A stretch of DNA of 39,796 nt from an uncultured Pelagibacteraceae bacterium (lineage in GTDB: Bacteria; Pseudomonadota; Alphaproteobacteria; Pelagibacterales; Pelagibacteraceae). Positions 26,525-33,453 of the stretch are shown piece after piece. Below the pieces are notes generated by a model. The model did not search any database. It saw nothing but the letters and a program-made list of their open reading frames with translations, and was not told the origin of the DNA. The position numbers were made by a program, and so were the translations under genes. Position 1 is the stretch's first letter; each line of letters starts with the position of its first letter. The stretch is taken from contig CACMAZ010000012.1 in NCBI GenBank assembly GCA_902611815.1, forward strand, positions 1-39,796, given 5' to 3'.

Positions 26525-27430
26525 TTAATTTAAAGCAATAAATCTTCTATTGTTTTTAATTATTAAACTGTAATAAATTATCGCAATAAAAATTAAGAAA
26601 CCACCTATAATAGTATTATTAGATGGTACTTCGTTTATTCCCAGAATAGGTAGCCATACCCAGAAAATTCCACCTATGACTTCAGTTAATGAGAGAAGAG
26701 TTAACTCAGCTGCTTGAATAGATTTTGATCCAATTGAATATAAAATTAAGCCCATGCATACTAGAGTTCCATGTACTGAAAAAAGCCCTTGATTTCTGCT
26801 AGATGATAAAAGATTACTATCTGTCTCTACTAAAATAACTGTTGATACAATTGCGCATATCAAGCCAGCAATTGCAACTGTTGTAAATTTTGGTGTCTCC
26901 TTTCTCCATCTTAATGATACTGAAAAAACTGAGAAACCTAATGCCGAGGCAAGACCAAAAAGTAATCCAATTAGTGTGCCTGCAGAAAAATTACCGATTG
27001 CTATTATAATAATTCCTATTGATGCTAATGTAATTGCTACCCATACATTAAAGGAAATTTTTTCATCTAAGAACAAAAAGCCTAAAAAAGCTGTCATAAA
27101 TGGCATTGCCGCAAGACACAACAAAGTTACTGCTGCTGATGTGCTTGTAATTGACCAAATAAAACTGATCATTGCTATACCTAAACCTGTGCCACCTATC
27201 AAACCAGACCAACCAATTCTTCTATAATTTTTATAAAAATCAATTCCTTCTTCAAAAAAAAGATAGAGATTAAGTAATAAAAATATTGTTATTCCCCTGC
27301 CCAATAAATACTGCCATGGAACAAGCTCTGGTTGGTCGATATATCTAACTACTAAGGGTCCAAAAGACCAAAGAATTCCAGCAAATAAAACTACTGGTAT
27401 TGCTATTTTTTCGTTTTTTAATTCCAGCAT
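26525..27430 (-). CDS. EamA-family (DMT) transporter next to amidinotransferase
   Basis: A 301-residue membrane protein with ten hydrophobic segments in two EamA repeats (first repeat around FAGILWSFGPLVVRYID, second around LLSLTEVIGGIFWVWLP). It precedes the amidinotransferase gene by 6 bases on the minus strand, so its substrate may be the product or precursor of that enzyme (guanidinoacetate, arginine or a related guanidino compound); this is inference. It shares the layout, but not close sequence as judged by eye, with the EamA protein at 22294. Confidence 0.85.
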   Translation of the reverse strand: MLELKNEKIAIPVVLFAGILWSFGPLVVRYIDQPELVPWQYLLGRGITIFLLLNLYLFFEEGIDFYKNYRRIGWSGLIGGTGLGIAMISFIWSITSTSAAVTLLCLAAMPFMTAFLGFLFLDEKISFNVWVAITLASIGIIIIAIGNFSAGTLIGLLFGLASALGFSVFSVSLRWRKETPKFTTVAIAGLICAIVSTVILVETDSNLLSSSRNQGLFSVHGTLVCMGLILYSIGSKSIQAAELTLLSLTEVIGGIFWVWLPILGINEVPSNNTIIGGFLIFIAIIYYSLIIKNNRRFIALN

Positions 27431-27481
27431 TTCAGATTCTTAGTATTAATTAATATTTTAAACAACTAATTTTTAATGGTT

Positions 27482-27513
27482 ATTAGCCCAAATCTAAGTC
27501 ATTTTGGGTTAAT
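27482..27513 (+). promoter_or_regulatory. Stem-loop in leader of NifU-like gene
   Basis: ATTAGCCCAAA (27482-27492) pairs with TTTGGGTTAAT (27503-27513) around a ten-base loop, with one G-U pair that would be an A-C mismatch on the other strand, so the plus strand is the likely RNA. A T-rich stretch (27514-27532) follows, giving a terminator-like or attenuator-like look. It lies 57 bases before the ATG at 27570. CTTAG at 27439-27443 is complementary to CTAAG in the loop (27494-27498), so a pseudoknot is possible. Confidence 0.4.
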
Positions 27514-27569
27514 TTATTTCGCTTTTTTATTAAAATAGTCTATTGATAGTTAAGAAATTTAAGCTTCAG

Positions 27570-27983
27570 ATGGATTTACAAATTATAAAAATAGCTTCAG
27601 ACAATAAAAACCAAAAAATACTTAAAAAATATACTCATGAGATTAAAAATAAAAATTCAATTTGCGGTGATGAGATAACTATAAAGCTACTAATCAATAA
27701 TAAAATAATTAAAGATATTGGTTACGATTGTAAATCGTGTGTATTTTGTCAGGCTTCTGTAAATTTATTAAGTAAGAAAATAGTTAATATGAATTCTGAT
27801 AAAGCATTCGATTTATGCAATGATGCAATTAATTTTTATAAATCAAAAAAAAATAAAATGATTAAAAGATTGATTTTTTTTAAAAAAATTTTGACAGAAA
27901 ATAATTATTCTAGAAAAGAATGCTTATTATTGCCTTTCGAAACCTTAAAAAAAGGTTTAAAATCTGAATATGGAAAAAATTAA
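27570..27983 (+). CDS. NifU-like Fe-S cluster scaffold protein
   Basis: IscU/SufU/NifU N-terminal-type scaffold on which Fe-S clusters are built or carried. The 137-residue product has the three expected cysteine sites: SICGDEI (about residue 36), the central DCKSCVFCQAS (about 59-69) and SRKECLLLPFETLKKGL near the C-terminus. The central site is CxxCxxC, with more cysteines than the usual single one. I use the ATG at 27570; an in-frame TTG at 27543 would add nine residues. It overlaps the HPP gene by 14 bases. No sufS or iscS gene is in the window. Confidence 0.75.
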   Translation: MDLQIIKIASDNKNQKILKKYTHEIKNKNSICGDEITIKLLINNKIIKDIGYDCKSCVFCQASVNLLSKKIVNMNSDKAFDLCNDAINFYKSKKNKMIKRLIFFKKILTENNYSRKECLLLPFETLKKGLKSEYGKN

Positions 27984-28443
27984 ACTATCATTTTTAGCAG
28001 GACTATTTTCTTTTTTTACAATTGGTGTTTTGTCTGCGTTAACTTATAAAACTGATTATGGAATTTTTTTAATAGCGTCATTTGGTTCAACTATGGTTAT
28101 ACTTTATGGTTATCCAGATAGTCCTTTTGCACAACCAAAAAACATTTTTTTTGGTCATTTGCTAACATCGTTTGTAGGAGTAATTTTTGTTTCTTTCATT
28201 CAATTACCATTATTCATAATTTTACCCTTGGCTGTAGGATTTGGAGTTGGTCTCATGATACTTTTTAATGTCCCTCATCCACCTGCAGGTGGAAATCCAA
28301 TAATAGTAATTCTTGGGTCTGTTTCTTTCGATTATCTTTTAAACCCCATTATGGTCGGTTCAATTATCATCATTGTGTTTGGAATTATTTTAAACAGATT
28401 TATTCTTAAGAAAAAATATCCAAAAAATAATTTGTTTGCTTGA
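27970..28443 (+). CDS. HPP family membrane protein
   Basis: A 157-residue membrane protein with four to five hydrophobic segments and the family motif NVPHPPAGGNPIIVILG (about 99-115), plus ASFGSTMVILYGYPDSPFAQP earlier. Members in cyanobacteria and chloroplasts have been linked to nitrite transport; whether that applies here is unknown. It starts inside the NifU-like gene (14-base overlap), so the two are likely cotranscribed. The formate dehydrogenase gene follows after 64 bases. Confidence 0.82.
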   Translation: MEKIKLSFLAGLFSFFTIGVLSALTYKTDYGIFLIASFGSTMVILYGYPDSPFAQPKNIFFGHLLTSFVGVIFVSFIQLPLFIILPLAVGFGVGLMILFNVPHPPAGGNPIIVILGSVSFDYLLNPIMVGSIIIIVFGIILNRFILKKKYPKNNLFA

Positions 28444-28496
28444 GTATCCTTTTTCGTGATAGACTGATATCTTAAAAAGACGTTCTTAAAGAATTT

Positions 28497-28502
28497 AAGG
28501 AG
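28497..28502 (+). promoter_or_regulatory. Strong Shine-Dalgarno site of fdh
   Basis: AAGGAG sits five bases before the ATG at 28508. Most genes in this window have no recognisable Shine-Dalgarno sequence, so this near-perfect one suggests strong translation of the formate dehydrogenase and fixes its start. Confidence 0.65.
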
Positions 28503-28507
28503 AAAAG

Positions 28508-29707
28508 ATGAAAATATTGTGTGTATTATATGACGACCCAAAAGGAGGAATGCCGAAGTCTTATCCTTTATCAGATTTACCAAAATTAGAAAAATATCCT
28601 GATGGAATGAGTTTGCCTACTCCAAAAGGTAGAGATTTCACCCCTGGTCAATTATTAGGATGTGTGTCAGGAGAATTAGGACTTAGAAAATTTTTAGAGA
28701 GCAATGGTCACGAATTTATTGTCACAAATAGCAAAGATGGTGATGGATGTGAAGCAGACAAACATATAGTTGATGCAGATGTAGTAATCTCTCAACCGTT
28801 TTTTCCTTATTACTTAACTGCAGAGAGAATCAAAAAAGCAAAAAATCTAAAGATGGCAATAACCGCAGGTATAGGATCAGATCATGTAGATTTACAAGCT
28901 GCTATGGATAACAAGATAGATGTTGTTGAGGTCACCTTCTGTAATTCTAGATCAGTTGCAGAACATATAGTTATGATGATTGTAACATTAGTAAGAGATT
29001 ATCATAATCAACATAGAATAGTTAATGAAGGTGGGTGGAATATAGCTGATGCAGTTCATAGAAGTTACGATGTTGAAGGAATGCATATTGGTACAGTTGC
29101 GGCAGGAAGAATTGGATTAGATGCATTGAGAAAAATGAAACCTTTTGATGTTCATTTACATTATTTTGACAGACATAAGTTACCAGATAGTGTTGAAAAA
29201 GAATTAAACCTCACATTTCATGAGTCAGTTGAATCGTTGGTAAAAGTTTGTGATGTAGTAACTATAAACTGCCCTTTACATCCTGAAACTGAAAATCTGT
29301 TCAATAAAAGTTTAATCAACAAAATGAAAAAAGGAGCTTATATAGTAAATACAGCTCGAGGAAAAATTTGTAATAAAGATGATATTGCTGACGCATTGAA
29401 GTCTGGTCAATTAAGTGGATATGCTGGGGATGTTTGGTTTCCCCAACCTGCTCCTAATGATCATGTCTGGAGAAGTATGCCTCATCACGGCATGACTCCT
29501 CATACATCAGGGACATCTCTTTCTGCTCAAGCAAGATACGCTGATGGGGTACGTGAAATTCTAGAATGTTTTTTTGATAAAAAACCAATAAGAGATCAAT
29601 ATTTGATTGTCAAAGACGGTCAACTAGCTGGAATGGGTGCTCACTCTTATAGTAAAGGTTCAGCAACAAGTGGTTCAGAGGAGGCTGCTAAATACAAAAA
29701 AAAATAA
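28508..29707 (+). CDS. fdh: NAD-dependent formate dehydrogenase (single subunit)
   Basis: This D-2-hydroxyacid-dehydrogenase-type enzyme oxidises formate to CO2 with NAD and needs no metal. The 399-residue length equals that of the Pseudomonas sp. 101 enzyme. Visible features are the N-terminal GCVSGELGLRKFLE and ITAGIGSDHVDL, the NAD fold with GTVAAGRIGLDALRKM (about 197-212) and YFDRHKLP (the Asp-Arg pair favouring NAD), NTARGK with the substrate-binding Arg, WFPQPAP, and MTPHTSGTS with the catalytic His. It has its own strong ribosome site. It fits the use of one-carbon compounds for energy, with formate arising from folate-linked C1 oxidation. Confidence 0.93.
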   Translation: MKILCVLYDDPKGGMPKSYPLSDLPKLEKYPDGMSLPTPKGRDFTPGQLLGCVSGELGLRKFLESNGHEFIVTNSKDGDGCEADKHIVDADVVISQPFFPYYLTAERIKKAKNLKMAITAGIGSDHVDLQAAMDNKIDVVEVTFCNSRSVAEHIVMMIVTLVRDYHNQHRIVNEGGWNIADAVHRSYDVEGMHIGTVAAGRIGLDALRKMKPFDVHLHYFDRHKLPDSVEKELNLTFHESVESLVKVCDVVTINCPLHPETENLFNKSLINKMKKGAYIVNTARGKICNKDDIADALKSGQLSGYAGDVWFPQPAPNDHVWRSMPHHGMTPHTSGTSLSAQARYADGVREILECFFDKKPIRDQYLIVKDGQLAGMGAHSYSKGSATSGSEEAAKYKKK

Positions 29708-29710
29708 ATT

Positions 29711-29878
29711 TTGAAAATAAAAAAATTTTTAAAACCTTTTATTTTAACTTATTTATTTTTCAGTGTTGCAATTAGTTTCTATCCTGACTTTGAGTTTTAC
29801 TCTTTCAAAGGACAAATTTTGATAATAGCAGTCTCTTTATTTAATGGTGTACTAGGAATTTACGTTAAAAAAATTTAA
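29711..29878 (+). CDS. Possible small two-helix membrane protein
   Basis: A 55-codon frame starting with TTG three bases after the fdh stop. It encodes KIKKFLKPF, a hydrophobic stretch (ILTYLFFSVAISF), a short loop (YPDFEFYSFKG), a second hydrophobic stretch (QILIIAVSLFNGVLGIYV) and the end KKI. The amphiphilic pattern with basic ends looks like a genuine small membrane protein, and it fills the only gap here before the convergent oxygenase gene, which it overlaps by 4 bases. No family recognised, no Shine-Dalgarno sequence, so it may be spurious. Confidence 0.4.
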   Translation: MKIKKFLKPFILTYLFFSVAISFYPDFEFYSFKGQILIIAVSLFNGVLGIYVKKI

Positions 29879-30567
29879 AATTTTTTCCAACTTGTAAATG
29901 GTGGTGTCATATGCTCTAAAAAAGAGTGATCCCTAGCAAAAAAAGATATATCAGCAGATATGGATATTCTTTGTGAATTTTGTTTATTTTTTTCGGTGCT
30001 ATGAAAAGTTTTTGAGGGAAAAATAATTATATCGCCTTCCTTTGGCTCAATAGTAGCATGAGATGAATTTAACATATCTCTTTTTTTTATAATTTTTTTA
30101 TTTTTTATTGTAGGAGAGTCAAATAATTCCGGTATGAATTCATTAGCTTTATGTGTATCCCAAAAAATTATCTTAGAGTCATTTTCGTTTTTTTTAAGGT
30201 AATATGCAAAAGACAAATGAGATTGGCTGTGGCTATGACGCCCTATAAATTCTTTTTCTTCAGAAATAGTTGCCCAAGATCTTTGAAAGTAAATATCAAG
30301 TTGAGTATGATCAATAGATAATAAATCTAAATACTCTATAACTTTTATCTTGATGTTTTCGAATAAATTCTTAAAAATTTCTTGATTATGGATTTCTCCA
30401 TAACCTTCTTGATCTCCAGTCCAAGCAAATGTATTTTCTTTATATCTTTTATTTTCTCCTTTTTTTTTACATTGCAATATATGATCAACAAGATTTTTTT
30501 TTTCATCATTTGATAAAATAATTTTAGAATTATAAAGAGATAATGGAAATAAATTGGTTAAAGGCAT
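29875..30567 (-). CDS. Putative 2OG-Fe(II) oxygenase
   Basis: A 230-residue protein resembling the TIGR02466 / 2OG-FeII_Oxy_5 family of iron- and 2-oxoglutarate-dependent oxygenases. The first metal site is in GRHSHSQSHLSFAYYL (His 111-117), a possible Asp is D137 in FWDTHK, the distal His is H189 in FPSKTFHSTEKN, and R200 in QRISISADI would bind 2-oxoglutarate. Substrate unknown. It is the third gene of a minus-strand run tspO / FAD oxidoreductase / this gene, spaced 2 bases from its neighbour, so it may act on the same pathway. Confidence 0.75.
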   Translation of the reverse strand: MPLTNLFPLSLYNSKIILSNDEKKNLVDHILQCKKKGENKRYKENTFAWTGDQEGYGEIHNQEIFKNLFENIKIKVIEYLDLLSIDHTQLDIYFQRSWATISEEKEFIGRHSHSQSHLSFAYYLKKNENDSKIIFWDTHKANEFIPELFDSPTIKNKKIIKKRDMLNSSHATIEPKEGDIIIFPSKTFHSTEKNKQNSQRISISADISFFARDHSFLEHMTPPFTSWKKF

Positions 30568-30569
30568 TT

Positions 30570-31673
30570 TTATAAAACGTAGGGTTCGACTCTTTCCTCT
30601 TTTTTAAGAACTCTCTCTACAGAAAAACAGGCTAAATCAATTGTTTGATATGAACCAGTTGTAATTAATTCTGTCAATGCTCTCCCAATGCCAGGTGCTT
30701 GCATAAGACCTCTTCCTGTAAATCCAGATGCCATAAATACATTTTTATATCCTGGATGTTTTCCAACAACTGCATTATTATCCAGTTTATTGCAATCGTA
30801 GTAACCAGCCCAAGCACCTGTCATTTTTATTTCTTCAAAAACTGGAATTCTTTTTGCTAAACCTGGCCAAACTAATTCTTCAAAATCATTCCACTCTGGT
30901 TCCAAATCGTCTGCATCCCAAACAGGTTTTGGTGATCCAGCTAAATATTCTTTACCCTCGGGTCTCCAATATACTCCTGTTGTTAAATCACCCGTTAATG
31001 GCATTTCAGCAATATGTTTAGGGCATTTAAATCTAAAAACAGTATGCTTTTGAGGAAAAACTGGAATATCATTTAAAAGTTCATTAGTCCAACAACCTGC
31101 TGCAGATACAATAGCATTTGCTTTTATTTCTTTTAAACTTTTAACATCTCCTTTAATAAATTCTGCGCCCAATTCTATTGCTTTATTTTTCAAAGCATTA
31201 TGAAATAAGTATGGGTCTATCCAACCTTCAATTTTTGTATCAGAGTAAGTTGCTGTTTCAATACCCTCATCACTTATATATGGAAATACTTGTTTTAATT
31301 CTGAACCTTTAATATTTTTAGTGCCAGCATCACAAGCTTTATGATTTTCTAAGGCTAAATACTGTTCTTGAGCATGTTCTGGTCCAAAAAGTAAAAGGTA
31401 GCCATTTGGGACCATACTAACTGTTGGGCTTGGGTTATTTTTAGTTTTTAGATCACTAGGAACATTTAACAAAAATTCTCTCGAAAACTTTCCTAACATG
31501 ATGTTCTCTTTTTGAAAAAATTGTCTTCTAAAACCACCTAAAGATAATGGAAATGAAGCTTTTTTATAAGTTGGATCTTTTTCAATTACTTTTACTTTTC
31601 TGCCTTCCTTTGAGAGAAAATAAGCTGTAGATGCTCCAATTATTCCACCACCAACTACTACTATGTCATCCAT
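30570..31673 (-). CDS. FAD-dependent amine oxidoreductase (DAO family)
   Basis: A 367-residue flavoprotein of the D-amino acid/sarcosine/dimethylglycine oxidase family. The FAD-binding GGGIIGASTAYFLSKEG with the following VIEKD lies at residues 8-34. The C-terminal segment ASGFTGRGLMQAPGIGRALTE is typical of FOXRED1-like and sarcosine-oxidase-like members. Likely substrates are N-methylated glycines or D-amino acids; the specific one is not determinable. Sarcosine-type oxidation would yield a one-carbon unit and glycine, feeding the glycine cleavage genes encoded 5 kb to the right. It lies 1 base from tspO and 2 from the oxygenase gene. Confidence 0.82.
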   Translation of the reverse strand: MDDIVVVGGGIIGASTAYFLSKEGRKVKVIEKDPTYKKASFPLSLGGFRRQFFQKENIMLGKFSREFLLNVPSDLKTKNNPSPTVSMVPNGYLLLFGPEHAQEQYLALENHKACDAGTKNIKGSELKQVFPYISDEGIETATYSDTKIEGWIDPYLFHNALKNKAIELGAEFIKGDVKSLKEIKANAIVSAAGCWTNELLNDIPVFPQKHTVFRFKCPKHIAEMPLTGDLTTGVYWRPEGKEYLAGSPKPVWDADDLEPEWNDFEELVWPGLAKRIPVFEEIKMTGAWAGYYDCNKLDNNAVVGKHPGYKNVFMASGFTGRGLMQAPGIGRALTELITTGSYQTIDLACFSVERVLKKEERVEPYVL

Positions 31674-31674
31674 A

Positions 31675-32157
31675 TTAATTTAATAAAACTAAAGTAAAAT
31701 TAAGAATTAATGCATAAGAGCTCCAAAGTAAATACGGAATCATTAGATAAAAACTTAAATTATTTATTTTTTTATATTTGAAAGTTAATATTGCTATAAA
31801 TGCTAATATCACTATTAAATTTAATAATGCTAATTGAATGTTGTGGAAAACAAAAAAAACTATACTCCAAGTTGTATTAAAACATAAATGGATTAAGTAA
31901 ATTAAAACTAAATTTATATTATAATTTTTATGCCAAGCTGACCAAATAGCTATAGCCATAAAAAGATATAAGGTTGTCCATACTGGTGCAAATACCCAAT
32001 CCGGGGGTGTCAAAAAAGATTTATTTAGGGTTGAATACCATGGTTCTTTGTAAGAAATTGTCGCTATACTTCCTATAAATGATGCAGAATAAGTAATTAT
32101 TGCAAATATAATAAAAGATATAAATTTATTTTTTAACATATTCATATTATACATCAT
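31675..32157 (-). CDS. tspO: TspO/MBR family protein
   Basis: TspO proteins are five-helix membrane proteins that bind tetrapyrroles and, in Rhodobacter, modulate oxygen/light-responsive gene expression. The 160-residue product has five hydrophobic segments and the conserved tryptophan-rich pattern: WYSTLNKSFLTPPDWVFAPVW (shortened: LNKSFLTPPDWVFAPVW), FNTTWSIVFFVFHN and LLWSSYALILNF. The first ATG (32157) is only 6 bases from the divergent SDR start; ATGs at 32154, 32145 and 32139 are alternatives. It heads the tspO / FAD oxidoreductase / 2OG oxygenase run. Confidence 0.88.
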   Translation of the reverse strand: MMYNMNMLKNKFISFIIFAIITYSASFIGSIATISYKEPWYSTLNKSFLTPPDWVFAPVWTTLYLFMAIAIWSAWHKNYNINLVLIYLIHLCFNTTWSIVFFVFHNIQLALLNLIVILAFIAILTFKYKKINNLSFYLMIPYLLWSSYALILNFTLVLLN

Positions 32158-32163
32158 TTTTAT

Positions 32164-32922
32164 ATGAATAATAAATCAATATGGATAACCGGAGCTAGTA
32201 GTGGGATTGGTAAAGCTCTAGCATTAAAATTTGCAAAAGAAGGTTGGAAGGTAGCAATTTCAGCTAGAAGAGAAAATTTGTTAAATGAAATATCTCAAAA
32301 TAATGAGAATATAATACCATTTCCTTTAGACGTAACCGATAGTGAAAAGTGTAAAAATGTATTTGAAAATATTAAAAATAAAATTGGAGAGATTGATATA
32401 TCTGTATTCTGTACAGGTATTCATGATCCTAAATCAGAGAAAAGTTTGAATCTTGAGAAGGTAAAGAAAATTATGGAGGTTAATTTTTTTGGCACGATAC
32501 ACTCAATAAATTCTGTGTACGATTATTATAAAGATAGAAAATCAGGTCATATATCTATAGTGTCTTCAGTAGCAGGTTACAGAGGTTTGCCTGCTGCGGG
32601 TGCATATTGTGCGTCTAAATCTGCTCTAAGTAGTTTTGCAGAGAGTTTATACTTTGATCTAAAAAGATTTAATGTTCGTGTTTCTCTTGTAAGTCCTGGT
32701 TTTATAAAAACACCAATGACTGATAAAAATGATTTTCCAATGCCAATGATTAAATCTCCAGAGTTTGCTGCAGATCAAATGTTTAAGGGCTTAACAAAAA
32801 ATAAGGGATTTGAAATTCATTTTCCAAAATCTTTCACATCTATAATGAAGGTACTAAAAGTAATGCCAAATGGACTATATTTTAAAATAATTGAAAAAGG
32901 TATGAAAAAGATTGTTGATTAG
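32164..32922 (+). CDS. Short-chain dehydrogenase/reductase
   Basis: A 252-residue classical SDR with the cofactor loop TGASSGIGKALA (residues 9-20), SARRENL after the second strand (suggesting NADPH), and the catalytic Ser-Tyr-Lys in SIVSSVAGYRG...AYCASKSAL. It resembles the SDR members found with CFA-type synthase clusters. It is divergent from tspO (6 bases) and converges with the DUF3833 gene, whose 3' end it overlaps by 4 bases. Its position suggests it belongs to the same lipid-modification set though on the opposite strand. Substrate unknown. Confidence 0.85.
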   Translation: MNNKSIWITGASSGIGKALALKFAKEGWKVAISARRENLLNEISQNNENIIPFPLDVTDSEKCKNVFENIKNKIGEIDISVFCTGIHDPKSEKSLNLEKVKKIMEVNFFGTIHSINSVYDYYKDRKSGHISIVSSVAGYRGLPAAGAYCASKSALSSFAESLYFDLKRFNVRVSLVSPGFIKTPMTDKNDFPMPMIKSPEFAADQMFKGLTKNKGFEIHFPKSFTSIMKVLKVMPNGLYFKIIEKGMKKIVD

Positions 32923-33452
32923 TCTCTCATAAAAAAAACAGTCAACTCTCCAACTTTAAAACCAAATTTAGTCAAAGTCGCTCTGTTGATTGCAACTTTT
33001 TCATCTTGTTTAAATATCCAATCATCAAATGAAACTTTGATATTTTTATTTTTGAATGGAACTAATAAATCATATTTAAATTTAAACGCTGATCCATATT
33101 GTACACCAGTTGCTTCTCCAACTACGTCTGGTGCGGTTCCAATATAATTATTATCGTCTATTTTTTTTATTTTCCAAGTTCTTTTTTGTTTTTCACCGTC
33201 AGTCCAATAAAAGTCTTCATCTAGAGTAATAATATTGTCATTAAAGGAACCGATTAGGTCTGCTTTGAATTGACGTGTAACCTTTCCACTTCTGTCTTGT
33301 AGGATGCCCCATGCCTTCACTTTGCCATTAAAATATTCTTCGATTAGTAATGTAGGCTCGGTATTTTTAAAATCTTCTGGCTTCATGTTATTTGAACAGC
33401 TTGTAACTAAGGACAAGACAATAATCAATAGAATTGATTTTATTAATTTCAT
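32919..33452 (-). CDS. DUF3833 family lipoprotein
   Basis: A 177-residue protein with a lipoprotein signal peptide ending in LVTSC (Cys at about 19), followed by a lipocalin-like beta-rich domain (YFNGKVKAWGILQDRSGKV, DFYWTDGEKQKRTW, GEATGVQYGSAF, FDDWIFKQDEK). DUF3833 members occur next to CFA-type synthases and DUF1365 proteins in several proteobacteria. Function is unknown; a periplasmic role in lipid handling is inferred. It is the last gene of the minus-strand gcv-to-DUF3833 block, 1 base after the methyltransferase. Confidence 0.82.
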   Translation of the reverse strand: MKLIKSILLIIVLSLVTSCSNNMKPEDFKNTEPTLLIEEYFNGKVKAWGILQDRSGKVTRQFKADLIGSFNDNIITLDEDFYWTDGEKQKRTWKIKKIDDNNYIGTAPDVVGEATGVQYGSAFKFKYDLLVPFKNKNIKVSFDDWIFKQDEKVAINRATLTKFGFKVGELTVFFMRD

Positions 33453-33453
33453 A

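Noticed and set aside
27543..27569. TTG at 27543 as start of the NifU-like gene
   Set aside because: The nine extra residues are not needed for the fold and ATG 27570 is a stronger start.
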